DNA of 64,000 bases. It comes from Helicobacter sp. 11S03491-1. Its GTDB lineage: Bacteria > Campylobacterota > Campylobacteria > Campylobacterales > Helicobacteraceae. The notes under the pieces were generated by a model that did no database searches, was not told the DNA's origin, and saw nothing but the letters and a program-made list of their open reading frames with translations. Location of the stretch: assembly GCF_002272835.1 (NCBI RefSeq), contig NZ_MLAO01000005.1, positions 62,001-126,000 of the forward strand, given 5' to 3'. Positions within the stretch are counted from its first letter, which is position 1. The number at the start of each line of letters is the position of its first letter. Below are positions 25,576-34,362 of this stretch, piece after piece. A program made the position numbers and the translations under genes.

Positions 25576-27396
25576 ATGGGCGGTATCTTATCTTCACTCA
25601 ATACTTCATATACCGGACTTCAAGCTCATCAACTCATGGTGGATACGACAGGGAATAACATTTCTAATGCTAGCGATGAATTTTATAGCCGACAAAGAGT
25701 ACTTGCCAGACCTGAAAAACCTATTGCTTATCAGGATTTAAATATTGGTCGTGGAGTAGAAGTGAGTTCTATTCAGAGAATTCATGATGAATTTGTGTTT
25801 GCCAGATATTCTAAGGCAGCCCAAGAACGCGAATTTTATGATACTGATTTTAGCAATCTCAGAGAAGCTTCAGCTTATTTTCCGGATGTTGATGGCGTAG
25901 GGATTTACAATGACTTAGAGCAATATTTTAATGCTTGGAAGGACTTAGCTAAAAATGCCAAAGATCCTGCGCAAAAACAAGTGCTTGCAAAAAATACAGA
26001 GGTTTTGACTCATAATATCAAAGATACAAGACAAAGGCTTACCACCTTGCAGCATAAGGCTAGCGAAGAACTTGAAAGCACCATTAAAGAAGTCAATACA
26101 TTAGGATCTCAAATTGCCCAAATCAACCAACGTCTTAGAGAAATGGAAGATTCCAAAACATTTAAGCAAGCTAATGAACTTCGCGACAGAAGAGATCAGC
26201 TTGAATTTCACTTGAGGGAAATTATTGGGGGAAATGTATTTAAAGATAATATCAAGACCAATTCTCTTAATGATAAAAAAACAGCTGATTTTGATAATGG
26301 GTATGTTTTAAATATTGCGCATGGATTTAATATTGTCGATGGAGTGATTTTTCATCCCCTTGTCATCAAAAAAGAAAACAACTCTGATTTTCTTAATCGT
26401 ATTTATTTCCGTGGTGATGATCATAAAGATGTAGATATTACTGATAATCTTGATGAAGGAAAAGCCGGGGCACTTATAGGATTATACAACACAGGTTATG
26501 ATGGGACAAAAGTAGGTAAGCTCCAAAATTACATCAATCTGCTGGATTCCTTTGCTAAGGGACTTATAGAGGCAACTAATTCTATCTATGCTCAGAGTGC
26601 AAGCCATCAAATACAAAGCACTCAACTTGAGTTTGAAGATGATGAAGCTCTCAAAGATACTAATTATAATATTAAAAATGGCACTTTTGATTTGATAGCT
26701 TACAATACAGATGGCAAGCAAATAGCAAAAAAAACAATCACTATTGATAATACCACCACAATGAGAGATATTGTTAATGCTATCAACGCAAATACGGATG
26801 ATAACCATGACAATAATCCAGATAATGATTTTGATGATTTTTTTAAAGCTTACTATGATAATGATTCCAAAAAATTTTATATACAAGCAAAAGAACCATC
26901 TAAAGGCTTTTATGTTTCTCTTAAGGATAATGGAACTAACTTTACAGGATCATTGAGTATCAATCCATTTTTTGAGGGGAATAGCGCTCAAAATATTCGT
27001 CTCAATACCAAGTATAAAAATGATGCTACTTATATTAGGCCATGGCTCGCCCCTATTAGTGGGAACTTTGATGTTGCAAATATGATGCAACAACTTCAAT
27101 ATGAAAAAGTCGATTTCTATGATAACAAACTCAATATCAACCAAATGAAGTTAAGTGAATTTTACCAATATGTCGCCGGTAAGGTTGCTACAGATACTGA
27201 AAAATCTCAACAAATACTGGATACTAAAAAATCCGTCTATGAGGCTACTAAAAAAGAACATCTTGCTATTTCTCAAGTGAGCATTGATGAAGAAATGGTT
27301 AATCTTATCAAATTCCAGGGTGGATATGCAGCAAATGCTAAGGTTATCACCGCTATAGATAGAATGATTGATACTCTTTTGAGCATTAAACAATAA
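25576..27396 (+). CDS. flgK: Flagellar hook-associated protein 1 FlgK
   Basis: FlgK forms the first hook-filament junction ring. The N-terminus has LNTSYTGLQAHQLMVDTTGNNISNA (quoted in part: the GNNISNA box at residues 27-33), typical of axial flagellar proteins, and the C-terminus has QVSIDEEMVNLIKFQGGYAA near 570-590, the coiled-coil region of FlgK. At 606 residues it has the length of the Helicobacter protein. The middle part (about 400-450) is rich in Asp and Asn, as expected for the exposed domain. It follows the FlgN-like gene by 8 bases and is followed 6 bases later by the next gene. Confidence 0.95.
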   Translation: MGGILSSLNTSYTGLQAHQLMVDTTGNNISNASDEFYSRQRVLARPEKPIAYQDLNIGRGVEVSSIQRIHDEFVFARYSKAAQEREFYDTDFSNLREASAYFPDVDGVGIYNDLEQYFNAWKDLAKNAKDPAQKQVLAKNTEVLTHNIKDTRQRLTTLQHKASEELESTIKEVNTLGSQIAQINQRLREMEDSKTFKQANELRDRRDQLEFHLREIIGGNVFKDNIKTNSLNDKKTADFDNGYVLNIAHGFNIVDGVIFHPLVIKKENNSDFLNRIYFRGDDHKDVDITDNLDEGKAGALIGLYNTGYDGTKVGKLQNYINLLDSFAKGLIEATNSIYAQSASHQIQSTQLEFEDDEALKDTNYNIKNGTFDLIAYNTDGKQIAKKTITIDNTTTMRDIVNAINANTDDNHDNNPDNDFDDFFKAYYDNDSKKFYIQAKEPSKGFYVSLKDNGTNFTGSLSINPFFEGNSAQNIRLNTKYKNDATYIRPWLAPISGNFDVANMMQQLQYEKVDFYDNKLNINQMKLSEFYQYVAGKVATDTEKSQQILDTKKSVYEATKKEHLAISQVSIDEEMVNLIKFQGGYAANAKVITAIDRMIDTLLSIKQ

Positions 27397-27402
27397 TTTG
27401 GT

Positions 27403-28179
27403 ATGATAAAAAATCTCAAAAAATTGCTGGATAATTATTATGAATTAAAAAACAATCCTCTCCAAATCACTCAATCTAATCCCGATCCTCTCCTTGTTGT
27501 AAGGGATTATAGAAATCATGAATTTTTTGAAGAAATCGCTCTTATTTGTGCCCTACTCTCTTATGGCAATGCAAAACAAATCTTAAGCACACTCCAAAAA
27601 TTAGATTTTTCATTATTAAATACATCTGTTGCGTGTATTCAAAAAGCTTCTTTTCCTTTTTATCGTTTTCAAACTTCTGCAGATATTAAAAATTTATTTA
27701 TAGCTATTTATCAAACTATCCATACATCCAAACTCAAAAACCTCATCATTGAGGGTTACCATAAACACCAAAATGTGATTGATGGAATCCATTGCGGTAT
27801 TTATCATCTTTCTGAAATACTTGAAAAATCTAATTATAAGACCAAAGGAATAGATTTTTTGCTTGGAAAAATCCAACCAAATCCCAAAGGAAGTTCTCCT
27901 TTAAAACGTTGGAATATGTTTTTGAGATGGATGGTGAGAAAAGACAATCTTGATTTTGGAGTATGGCAAGAAATACATAAGGCTAAGCTTGTTTTGCCGC
28001 TTGATACCCATACTTTTCGTATCTGTACTCAATTGGATTTACTCCAAAGAAAGACTTATGATTTATATGCTGCCTTACTTGCAACCCAATCACTAAGAAG
28101 GCTCGATCCTCTTGACCCTGTTAAATATGATTTTGCTCTTTATCGAATGGGTCAAGAAAAAACCAAAATTCAAAATTAA
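27403..28179 (+). CDS. TIGR02757 (DUF2400) family protein
   Basis: This 258-residue protein belongs to a conserved family of unknown biochemical role found in Bacteroidota and Campylobacterota. Motifs seen are LALICALLSYGNA-like residues ALICALLSYGNAKQI near 47-61, the basic stretch RWNMFLRWMVRKD near 168 and LVLPLDTHTFRI near 196, which recalls the helix-hairpin-helix region of DNA glycosylases (LDVHTxR). A DNA-repair link is therefore possible but unproven. It begins 6 bases after flgK and probably shares its transcript. Its stop codon directly abuts that of the convergent acetyltransferase gene. Confidence 0.78.
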   Translation: MIKNLKKLLDNYYELKNNPLQITQSNPDPLLVVRDYRNHEFFEEIALICALLSYGNAKQILSTLQKLDFSLLNTSVACIQKASFPFYRFQTSADIKNLFIAIYQTIHTSKLKNLIIEGYHKHQNVIDGIHCGIYHLSEILEKSNYKTKGIDFLLGKIQPNPKGSSPLKRWNMFLRWMVRKDNLDFGVWQEIHKAKLVLPLDTHTFRICTQLDLLQRKTYDLYAALLATQSLRRLDPLDPVKYDFALYRMGQEKTKIQN

Positions 28180-28722
28180 TTATTTAATGGGACTAAAATC
28201 TATTTTCATATAATAATCATCCATTTTATAGCCTTTAGCAATATCTGTACAATCTTCTCTATAGATGATAAAACCTAACTTCTTATACGCTTCAATAGAA
28301 TGAAAATTTTGTTTATTGACTGTAAGCCAAATATGATAAATTTCCAAATTTTGAGCCATTTTTTTAAGAAAGATTATAATGGATTTAGCAATGCCTTGTT
28401 GGCGATAAGTTTTTTCAATATAGAGTTTGCTTAGAAAAATTGCATTAGTTTGCACTTGATGAGACTTTTGCACAGCAATCTCATCAACTCTTTGAATAAA
28501 TGCAAAATACCCTACCGGTTTTGTATTATCCAGGATTTGAAAGTATTGGTATCCTTGGTTTATTTGTTGCTTGATAGCTTCAAAACTTTGGAATTTATCA
28601 AGCATATATTGAATTTGTTTTTGCGTAAGAATAGAGGCATAATGTTCTTTCCAAATAATTTGAGCCAATGTATGGATGGCTTGGATTTGTGATTGAGTGC
28701 GTGCTTGTTTGAAATCCGGCAT
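28180..28722 (-). CDS. GNAT family N-acetyltransferase
   Basis: This 180-residue protein has the GNAT fold signature: motif A SKLYIEKTYRQQGIAKSII (residues about 94-112), with the acetyl-CoA loop QQGIA, and motif B LTVNKQNFHSIEAYKKLGF with the conserved N-x-x-A-x-x-x-Y-x-K-x-G-F. The acceptor substrate (amine, protein or small molecule) cannot be told. It is a single minus-strand gene, convergent with the preceding gene with no base between their stop codons, and 28 bases upstream of the nrdG end on the same strand, with a TTAAGGAAAT ribosome binding site. Confidence 0.85.
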   Translation of the reverse strand: MPDFKQARTQSQIQAIHTLAQIIWKEHYASILTQKQIQYMLDKFQSFEAIKQQINQGYQYFQILDNTKPVGYFAFIQRVDEIAVQKSHQVQTNAIFLSKLYIEKTYRQQGIAKSIIIFLKKMAQNLEIYHIWLTVNKQNFHSIEAYKKLGFIIYREDCTDIAKGYKMDDYYMKIDFSPIK

Positions 28723-28749
28723 ATTATTTCCTTAAAAAGTCAAATATAA

Positions 28750-29442
28750 TTATCTCCAAATAATTTCTATTTCCTTATATGAGATATTTTGTTTTTTGTT
28801 ATGACTGGTTTTAAGCGGGCTAAAAGTCTTTTTTTCTCCAATATAATCTTGCAAAAAATATTTACCTCTATAGCCATTATCCCACAAAATTTCACTCATT
28901 TTCAAAATATCATCTTTATTTAAAAGATCACTATGAACGGTTGTGCGCACTTCAAAGGGTATCTCAAAACTTTGTAAAATCTCAAGAGAAGAAAGAAAAT
29001 TTTCATAAATTGTATGACTTTGGGTAATCTTGAAGCTTTTATAGACAGGTGATTTAAAATCTAGAGCAACATAATCCAAAATTTTATTTTCAAGCATTCT
29101 TTTAAGTTTTTTGGGTGAAGACCCATTTGTATCAAGTTTTATGAGAAATCCTTTTCTCTTGATTTTAGATGCAAAATCCTCAAGCTCTGCATACAAACTT
29201 GCCTCCCCACCACTAAAAACAACACCATCAAGCAAACCTACTCTTGTATCCAAAAAGTTTAAAATCTCAGAGATTTCAAAATTCCCATTTCCTTCTACAA
29301 TCTCAGTATTATAACAATATTGACATCTCAAATTACAACCTGTAAACCACACAATACACGCAAGTTTATCAGGATAATCAAGCATACTAAAAGGCGTTAA
29401 GTTATAAATAGGTTTTTGTAATTTATTTACATTTAGATTCAA
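28750..29442 (-). CDS. nrdG: Anaerobic ribonucleotide reductase activase NrdG
   Basis: NrdG is the radical SAM enzyme that makes the glycyl radical on NrdD. The motif CNLRCQYC follows YNLTPFSMLDYPDKLACIVW, a typical NrdG N-terminus, and VVFSGGEA is the SAM-binding GGE motif. The start is uncertain: no ATG precedes the conserved N-terminus, and possible starts are TTG 29442 (used here), GTG 29469 or TTG 29481. With TTG 29442 the gene overlaps the small radical-domain ORF by 20 bases, which suggests coupled translation. It is the third gene of the nrdD operon. Confidence 0.88.
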   Translation of the reverse strand: MNLNVNKLQKPIYNLTPFSMLDYPDKLACIVWFTGCNLRCQYCYNTEIVEGNGNFEISEILNFLDTRVGLLDGVVFSGGEASLYAELEDFASKIKRKGFLIKLDTNGSSPKKLKRMLENKILDYVALDFKSPVYKSFKITQSHTIYENFLSSLEILQSFEIPFEVRTTVHSDLLNKDDILKMSEILWDNGYRGKYFLQDYIGEKKTFSPLKTSHNKKQNISYKEIEIIWR

Positions 29443-29578
29443 GGAAAAATTTTCTTTCTTTATGCTCACCAATTTTACCAATATTAAAACTTTCTACAGG
29501 TCTGTGATAACCCATTACACGAGTATAAACCATACATTTTACTCTTTTTGATTCAAGTTTATTATTTTCTTTTTTCAT
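29423..29578 (-). CDS. Separate glycyl-radical domain of NrdD
   Basis: This 51-residue ORF holds VYTRVMGYHRPVESFNIGK and then EHKERKFF, the C-terminal tail of class III ribonucleotide reductases, in which the Gly of RVMGY (residue 23) becomes the radical. The preceding NrdD ORF ends just before this region with its zinc motif. The small ORF is in the same frame as NrdD, 8 codons beyond its stop (TAA TAA), and has its own AAAGGA ribosome binding site and ATG. It is therefore either a natural split subunit or a product of a stop mutation; the tandem stops and new ribosome binding site favour a real separate gene. Confidence 0.82.
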   Translation of the reverse strand: MKKENNKLESKRVKCMVYTRVMGYHRPVESFNIGKIGEHKERKFFLESKCK

Positions 29579-29599
29579 TTTTATTCCTTTGTTATTTTA

Positions 29600-31699
29600 T
29601 TAATTCATTTCCATTTCTTCATCGCATTTTGGACAATATTCATGTTCTCCATTAAGGTATCCATGTTTAGGACAAATACTAAAAACAGGGGTGATTGTAA
29701 TATAGGGCAACCTAAAATTACTGATTACTTTCTTTACAAGCTCTTTACATGCCAAAGATGAACTAATTTTTTCTCTCATATATAAATGCAATACTGTTCC
29801 GCCTGTATATTTTGTTTGGAGAATATCTTGTTTTTGAAGCGCTTCAAAGGGATCATCAGTGTAATTGACAGGAAGTTGGGAACTATTCGTATAATAAATA
29901 TGCTCATCAAATCCCGCTTGAATAATATCAGGGAATCTTTTTTTATCTTCTTTGGCAAAACGATAAGTAGTCCCTTCTGCCGGTGTAGCTTCAAGGTTAT
30001 ATAAATTACCTGTTTCTTCTTGATAAGATTTTATTTTTTCTCGCATAAAATCAAGAATTTCTAAACAAAATTTCTCTCCAAATTCACTCGTAATATCGGT
30101 CTTGTCCTCAGTAAAATTTCGTATCATTTCATTGATACCATTGACACCAATTGTTGAAAAATGATGGTTAAAATGAGGCAAATACCTTTTGGTATAAGGA
30201 TAAAGACCACGCTCAAAAAGATCGCAAATAACCACACGTTTTTTTTCTAAAGTTGATTTAGCAATATCCATTAATTCCGTAAGTTTTGAATACAATCTTT
30301 TTTTATTGCCTTTATATTGATAACCAAGTCTTGCCATATTGATTGTAACAACACCAATAGACCCTGTCATTTCTGCGCTCCCAAATAGACCCCCTCCTCT
30401 TTTGAGTAATTCTCTAAGATCTAGTTGAAGCCTGCAACACATGCTCCTAACTGCATTGGGTTTATAGGCATCTTTGTTTTCAACAAGGTTACCATTTTTA
30501 TCACGCATATATTGACTGCCAATAAAATTTTGGAAATAACTTGAACCAATTTTGGCTGTATTTTCAAATAAAATTTCACAATTTGGATTATTCCAATCAA
30601 AATCTTGAGTAATATTGACTGTAGGGATTGGAAAAGTGAAGGGTTGAGAGTTTTTATCTCCCTCTGTCATCACTTCATAATAGGCTTTATTAATAAGATT
30701 CATTTCAGGCAAAAAATGCTTATAAGTCATTGCTTGGAGACTGGATACACCACGTTTTTTGGCTTCCTCTTCTAAGACTTCATTGTGAAAATTTTTAAAT
30801 AAATGTATATCGTTGCTTGTAGGTATTTGATCTTTGAGATCATCAGGAACACTCCAATCAATAGTAATATTAGTGAATGGCGATTGTCCCCATCTTGCAG
30901 GAACATTTAGATTATAAACAAAACTCTTGATTGCTTTTTTAATTTCGGAATAACTCAAGGCATCTTTAAAGACATAAGGAGCAAGATAGGTATCAAATGA
31001 ACTAAAAGCCTGTGCCCCTGCCCATTCACTCTGCAAAATCCCTAAGAAATTTGCCATTTGCCCTAATGCCTCTCTAAAATGTTTAGGAGGCTTTGACTCT
31101 ACCCTGCCCCTCACGCCATTAAAGCCTTCATTAAGTAATGCTCGCAAACTCCAACCTGCACAATAACCCGTAAGACAATCAAGGTCGTGTATATGAATAT
31201 CGCCATCCCTGTGGGCATGCCCTTCTCTTGGAGAATAAACACTATCAAGCCAATAATTAGCAATAATTTTTCCTGCAAGATTATTGACTAAGCCGGCATT
31301 GGAATAACTTGTATTGGCATTTGCTTGGATACGCCAATCTGTTTTATTGATATATTCTTCTACACTTTGTGTGCTATCTACAAAAGTAGTGCCTTCATAA
31401 CATCCATTTTGAGTCTCTCTTTGCATTTTATGTAAAAATCTATAATTCATAAAACTCTTTAAAACTTCAAAATCCCCTGCCCGAAATATCTCCTTTTCAA
31501 TAACATCTTGAATAGCTTCGACATTTTGTATTTGATTTTTGATGATATTTTCAAATACTTTATCATGAATTTCCTTTCGAGAGATTTTGCCAACACTTTT
31601 ATAGGCTTTGTTAATTGCATCTTCAATTTTATAAGGTGTAAAGTTTTGCTTGGTTCCATCTCTTTTGTAGATAAAAATTGGAAAATTTAATTTTTTCAT
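29600..31699 (-). CDS. nrdD: Anaerobic ribonucleoside-triphosphate reductase, large part
   Basis: This class III reductase makes deoxynucleotides without oxygen. Residues 1-95 form an ATP-cone (FIYKRDGTKQNFTPYKIEDA) for allosteric control. The barrel has HIHDLDCLTGYCAGWSL near residue 169 with an active-site cysteine, and RSMCCRLQLDLRELL near 425. The C-terminal zinc site is CPKHGY-x-CPKC at about 677-694. The expected RVxGY radical loop is absent and sits in the next small ORF. Cysteine content fits the usual enzyme. The operon order is nrdD, radical-domain ORF, nrdG. H. pylori, as I recall, has no class III enzyme, so this supports another Helicobacter species. Confidence 0.93.
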   Translation of the reverse strand: MKKLNFPIFIYKRDGTKQNFTPYKIEDAINKAYKSVGKISRKEIHDKVFENIIKNQIQNVEAIQDVIEKEIFRAGDFEVLKSFMNYRFLHKMQRETQNGCYEGTTFVDSTQSVEEYINKTDWRIQANANTSYSNAGLVNNLAGKIIANYWLDSVYSPREGHAHRDGDIHIHDLDCLTGYCAGWSLRALLNEGFNGVRGRVESKPPKHFREALGQMANFLGILQSEWAGAQAFSSFDTYLAPYVFKDALSYSEIKKAIKSFVYNLNVPARWGQSPFTNITIDWSVPDDLKDQIPTSNDIHLFKNFHNEVLEEEAKKRGVSSLQAMTYKHFLPEMNLINKAYYEVMTEGDKNSQPFTFPIPTVNITQDFDWNNPNCEILFENTAKIGSSYFQNFIGSQYMRDKNGNLVENKDAYKPNAVRSMCCRLQLDLRELLKRGGGLFGSAEMTGSIGVVTINMARLGYQYKGNKKRLYSKLTELMDIAKSTLEKKRVVICDLFERGLYPYTKRYLPHFNHHFSTIGVNGINEMIRNFTEDKTDITSEFGEKFCLEILDFMREKIKSYQEETGNLYNLEATPAEGTTYRFAKEDKKRFPDIIQAGFDEHIYYTNSSQLPVNYTDDPFEALQKQDILQTKYTGGTVLHLYMREKISSSLACKELVKKVISNFRLPYITITPVFSICPKHGYLNGEHEYCPKCDEEMEMN

Positions 31700-31771
31700 A
31701 TTCTACTCCTCTTTTTTATTGATAAAATCCTTGCCACTTATATACTACCTCAAACCTTTTTTATTGCTGAA

Positions 31772-34198
31772 TTATTGCTTAAGCTGTTTTTCAAGTGCAG
31801 AAACGAAATTCCAAGTAGCAATAACAGAATCAGGATTTAAAGAAATAGAATCAATACCTTCTTTAACCAAAAATTCTGCGACTTCAGGATAATCGCTAGG
31901 GGCTTGACCACAAATACCACAATATTTTTTATGTTTTTTGCAAGCTTGAATTGCATGCTTAAACATTTCAAACATTGCAGGATTTCGTTCATCAAATATA
32001 TGACTAACAAGTTGTCCATCTCTATCAACTCCAAGTGTAAGTTGAGTGAGATCATTAGATCCAATAGAAAATCCATCAAACATGGATAAAAAGTCATCTG
32101 CTAAAATCACATTAACAGGAAGTTCGCACATTACATAAATTTCCAATCCATTTTTGCCCGATTCTAATCCGTTTCTTCTAAGAATTTCTAATACTTTCTT
32201 GCCTTCTTCAGGAGTCCTTAAAAATGGAATCATGATTTTCATATTTGTCAAACCCATCTCATCTCTAACCATTGCAAGGGCTTGACATTCCCATTCAAAA
32301 GCGCCCCGATACAAATCAGAATAATATCGACTTGCGCCCCGATAACCAAGCATAGGATTTTCTTCTTGAGGCTCATAAACAGTGCCTCCTATCATCCCGC
32401 GATATTCATTGGATTTAAAATCACTTGTTCGGACAATGACCGGATTAGGATAAAAAGCTGATGCAATCATCCCCATTCCTTCAGCAATTTTTTTAACAAA
32501 GAAATCCTTAGGACCCTCATAGCCGGAGATTAGTTTTTCAATCTCTACCCTATCTTTAATGTCTTTTTTGCCATTTTGTAAATCTAACAAAGCTAGAGGG
32601 TGAGCTTTAATTTGATTAAGGATAATAAGTTCCATTCTCGCTAATCCTACGCCATGATTAGGAAGTTGTGAAAAACTAAAAGCCTTTTCAGGATTCCCCA
32701 CATTCATATAAATTTTTGTTTTTGTTTGTTCCAGATGGGAGAGTTCGATAGTTTCTATTTCGTATTTATGAATACCTGCATAGACATAGCCTTCTTCACC
32801 TTCTGCACAAGATACTGTAACTTCCATTCCTGTATAAAGCCTATCAGTTGATCCTACTGCCCCTACGATTGCAGGGACACCAATTTCTCTTGCTACTATA
32901 GCTGCATGACAGGTTCTGCCTCCTCGATTTGTGATTACTGCAGAAGCTTTTTTCATAGCAGGTTCCCAATCAGGATCGGTATTATCTGTAACCAAAATCT
33001 CACCTTCTTTAAAGGTATTCATATGTTCAATATCATTAATAATTCTAACCTTTCCTGCTCCAATTTTCCCTCCAATAGCTTTACCACTAATAATAATTTC
33101 TTTTTTATCATCAGGATATTTGAATTTAAATTTTTCAAGTCTTTGCCCATTGCTTTTTTTAATATTTTGACTTTGGACGGTTTCAGGTCTGGCTTGCACA
33201 ATAAATATCTCTCCACTTTCGCCATCTTTTGCCCATTCCATATCCATAGGGCGATATTCACCTGCTTCTTTGGTATAGTGTTTTTCAATCACAATGGCAT
33301 ACCTTGCTAATGTAAGAATATCTTCATCTGTAACAGAAAATGATTCAAATTCTTTTTGAGTGGTTTTGATATTTTTTGTAGGGTGCTCGCTACCCTTAGG
33401 AGCATAAACCATTTTTTGATGTTTGGTGCCTAATTGACGTTTAATAATTGGTCGTTTGCCTTGTTCAAGTGTAGGTTTAAAAACATAGAATTCATCAGGA
33501 TTTACCGTTCCCCCTACGACATTTTCTCCTAATCCCCAACTGGAAGTGATAAATACAGCATCTTTAAACCCTGTTTCTGTATCAATAGAAAACATCACTC
33601 CCGCACTTCCTTTATCCGCTCTAACCATTTTTTGAATCCCCACACTAAGGGCAACTTTAAAATGGTCAAATCCTCTTGAAGCACGATAACTCACCGCTCT
33701 ATCAGTAAATAAAGAAGCTAAGCAGGATTTAATGTAGTGGATAAGTTCGGTTTGCCCTTTTACACTCAAATAAGTATCTTGTTGCCCCGCAAATGAAGCA
33801 TCCGGTAAATCTTCGGCTGTAGCCGAACTTCTCACAGCCACATCAGCTTCTCTCATTCCATATTCATCGCTTAGTATTTTGTAGGCTTGAAAAATTTCAT
33901 CTCTCAAATCATGAGGAAAAGGCGTGCCAAAAATAAGTTCTCGAATTTTTTTTGAACGTGTTTTTAAAACATCAATCTCAGTTACATCTACTCCATCAAG
34001 CAAATCAATGATCTTTTGTTTAATACCTCCGCTATCTAATAAATACCAATAAGCTTCACTTGTGATAGCAAAACCATTTGGTACTTTAATCCCTACAGGG
34101 ACAAGCTCTTGAAACATCTCTCCAATGCTTGCATTTTTACCGCCCACTAGGGGAACGTCCTTATTGTTTAGCTCTTTAAAAAACTTGATGTATTTCAT
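31772..34198 (-). CDS. ppsA: Phosphoenolpyruvate synthase
   Basis: PpsA converts pyruvate and ATP to PEP, AMP and phosphate for gluconeogenesis. The N-terminal nucleotide domain begins [14 protein letters not shown]; the phosphohistidine swivel domain has [13 protein letters not shown] (catalytic His) near residue 418; the PEP/pyruvate domain has [15 protein letters not shown] and [12 protein letters not shown] near the C-terminus. I chose ATG 34198 (MKYIKFF) with AGGAGA upstream, not the in-frame upstream start at 34237, which has no family match. The resulting 808 residues fit H. pylori PpsA. It is divergent from purL. Confidence 0.94.
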   Translation of the reverse strand: MKYIKFFKELNNKDVPLVGGKNASIGEMFQELVPVGIKVPNGFAITSEAYWYLLDSGGIKQKIIDLLDGVDVTEIDVLKTRSKKIRELIFGTPFPHDLRDEIFQAYKILSDEYGMREADVAVRSSATAEDLPDASFAGQQDTYLSVKGQTELIHYIKSCLASLFTDRAVSYRASRGFDHFKVALSVGIQKMVRADKGSAGVMFSIDTETGFKDAVFITSSWGLGENVVGGTVNPDEFYVFKPTLEQGKRPIIKRQLGTKHQKMVYAPKGSEHPTKNIKTTQKEFESFSVTDEDILTLARYAIVIEKHYTKEAGEYRPMDMEWAKDGESGEIFIVQARPETVQSQNIKKSNGQRLEKFKFKYPDDKKEIIISGKAIGGKIGAGKVRIINDIEHMNTFKEGEILVTDNTDPDWEPAMKKASAVITNRGGRTCHAAIVAREIGVPAIVGAVGSTDRLYTGMEVTVSCAEGEEGYVYAGIHKYEIETIELSHLEQTKTKIYMNVGNPEKAFSFSQLPNHGVGLARMELIILNQIKAHPLALLDLQNGKKDIKDRVEIEKLISGYEGPKDFFVKKIAEGMGMIASAFYPNPVIVRTSDFKSNEYRGMIGGTVYEPQEENPMLGYRGASRYYSDLYRGAFEWECQALAMVRDEMGLTNMKIMIPFLRTPEEGKKVLEILRRNGLESGKNGLEIYVMCELPVNVILADDFLSMFDGFSIGSNDLTQLTLGVDRDGQLVSHIFDERNPAMFEMFKHAIQACKKHKKYCGICGQAPSDYPEVAEFLVKEGIDSISLNPDSVIATWNFVSALEKQLKQ

Positions 34199-34269
34199 GC
34201 TTTTACATTCTCCTAATCTTCTGTTAGTACTTCGCATTTTAGTAGATAAATCTTTATTTGATACTTAGG

Positions 34270-34291
34270 AATTTATAAAATTTTATAAATT
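34270..34291 (+). promoter_or_regulatory. 22-bp perfect palindrome between ppsA and purL
   Basis: AATTTATAAAA followed by TTTTATAAATT is a perfect palindrome with no spacer in the divergent ppsA-purL intergenic region. It could be an operator or a structural element. It is pure A/T, so chance is more likely than its length suggests. Confidence 0.35.
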
Positions 34292-34362
34292 TTGTGTTTT
34301 TGTTAGTTTTATCGGGTTTTTTGATAAAATTCTTGTCATGATTAATTGAAGGAAAAATAAAA

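Noticed and set aside
32906-33310. Long antisense ORFs inside ppsA and other genes
   Set aside because: They lie opposite well-identified coding regions, have atypical composition and no ribosome binding sites, so they are shadows.
34198-34237. Upstream in-frame start for ppsA
   Set aside because: The extra 13 residues have no family match and ATG 34198 has an AGGAGA ribosome binding site just before it.
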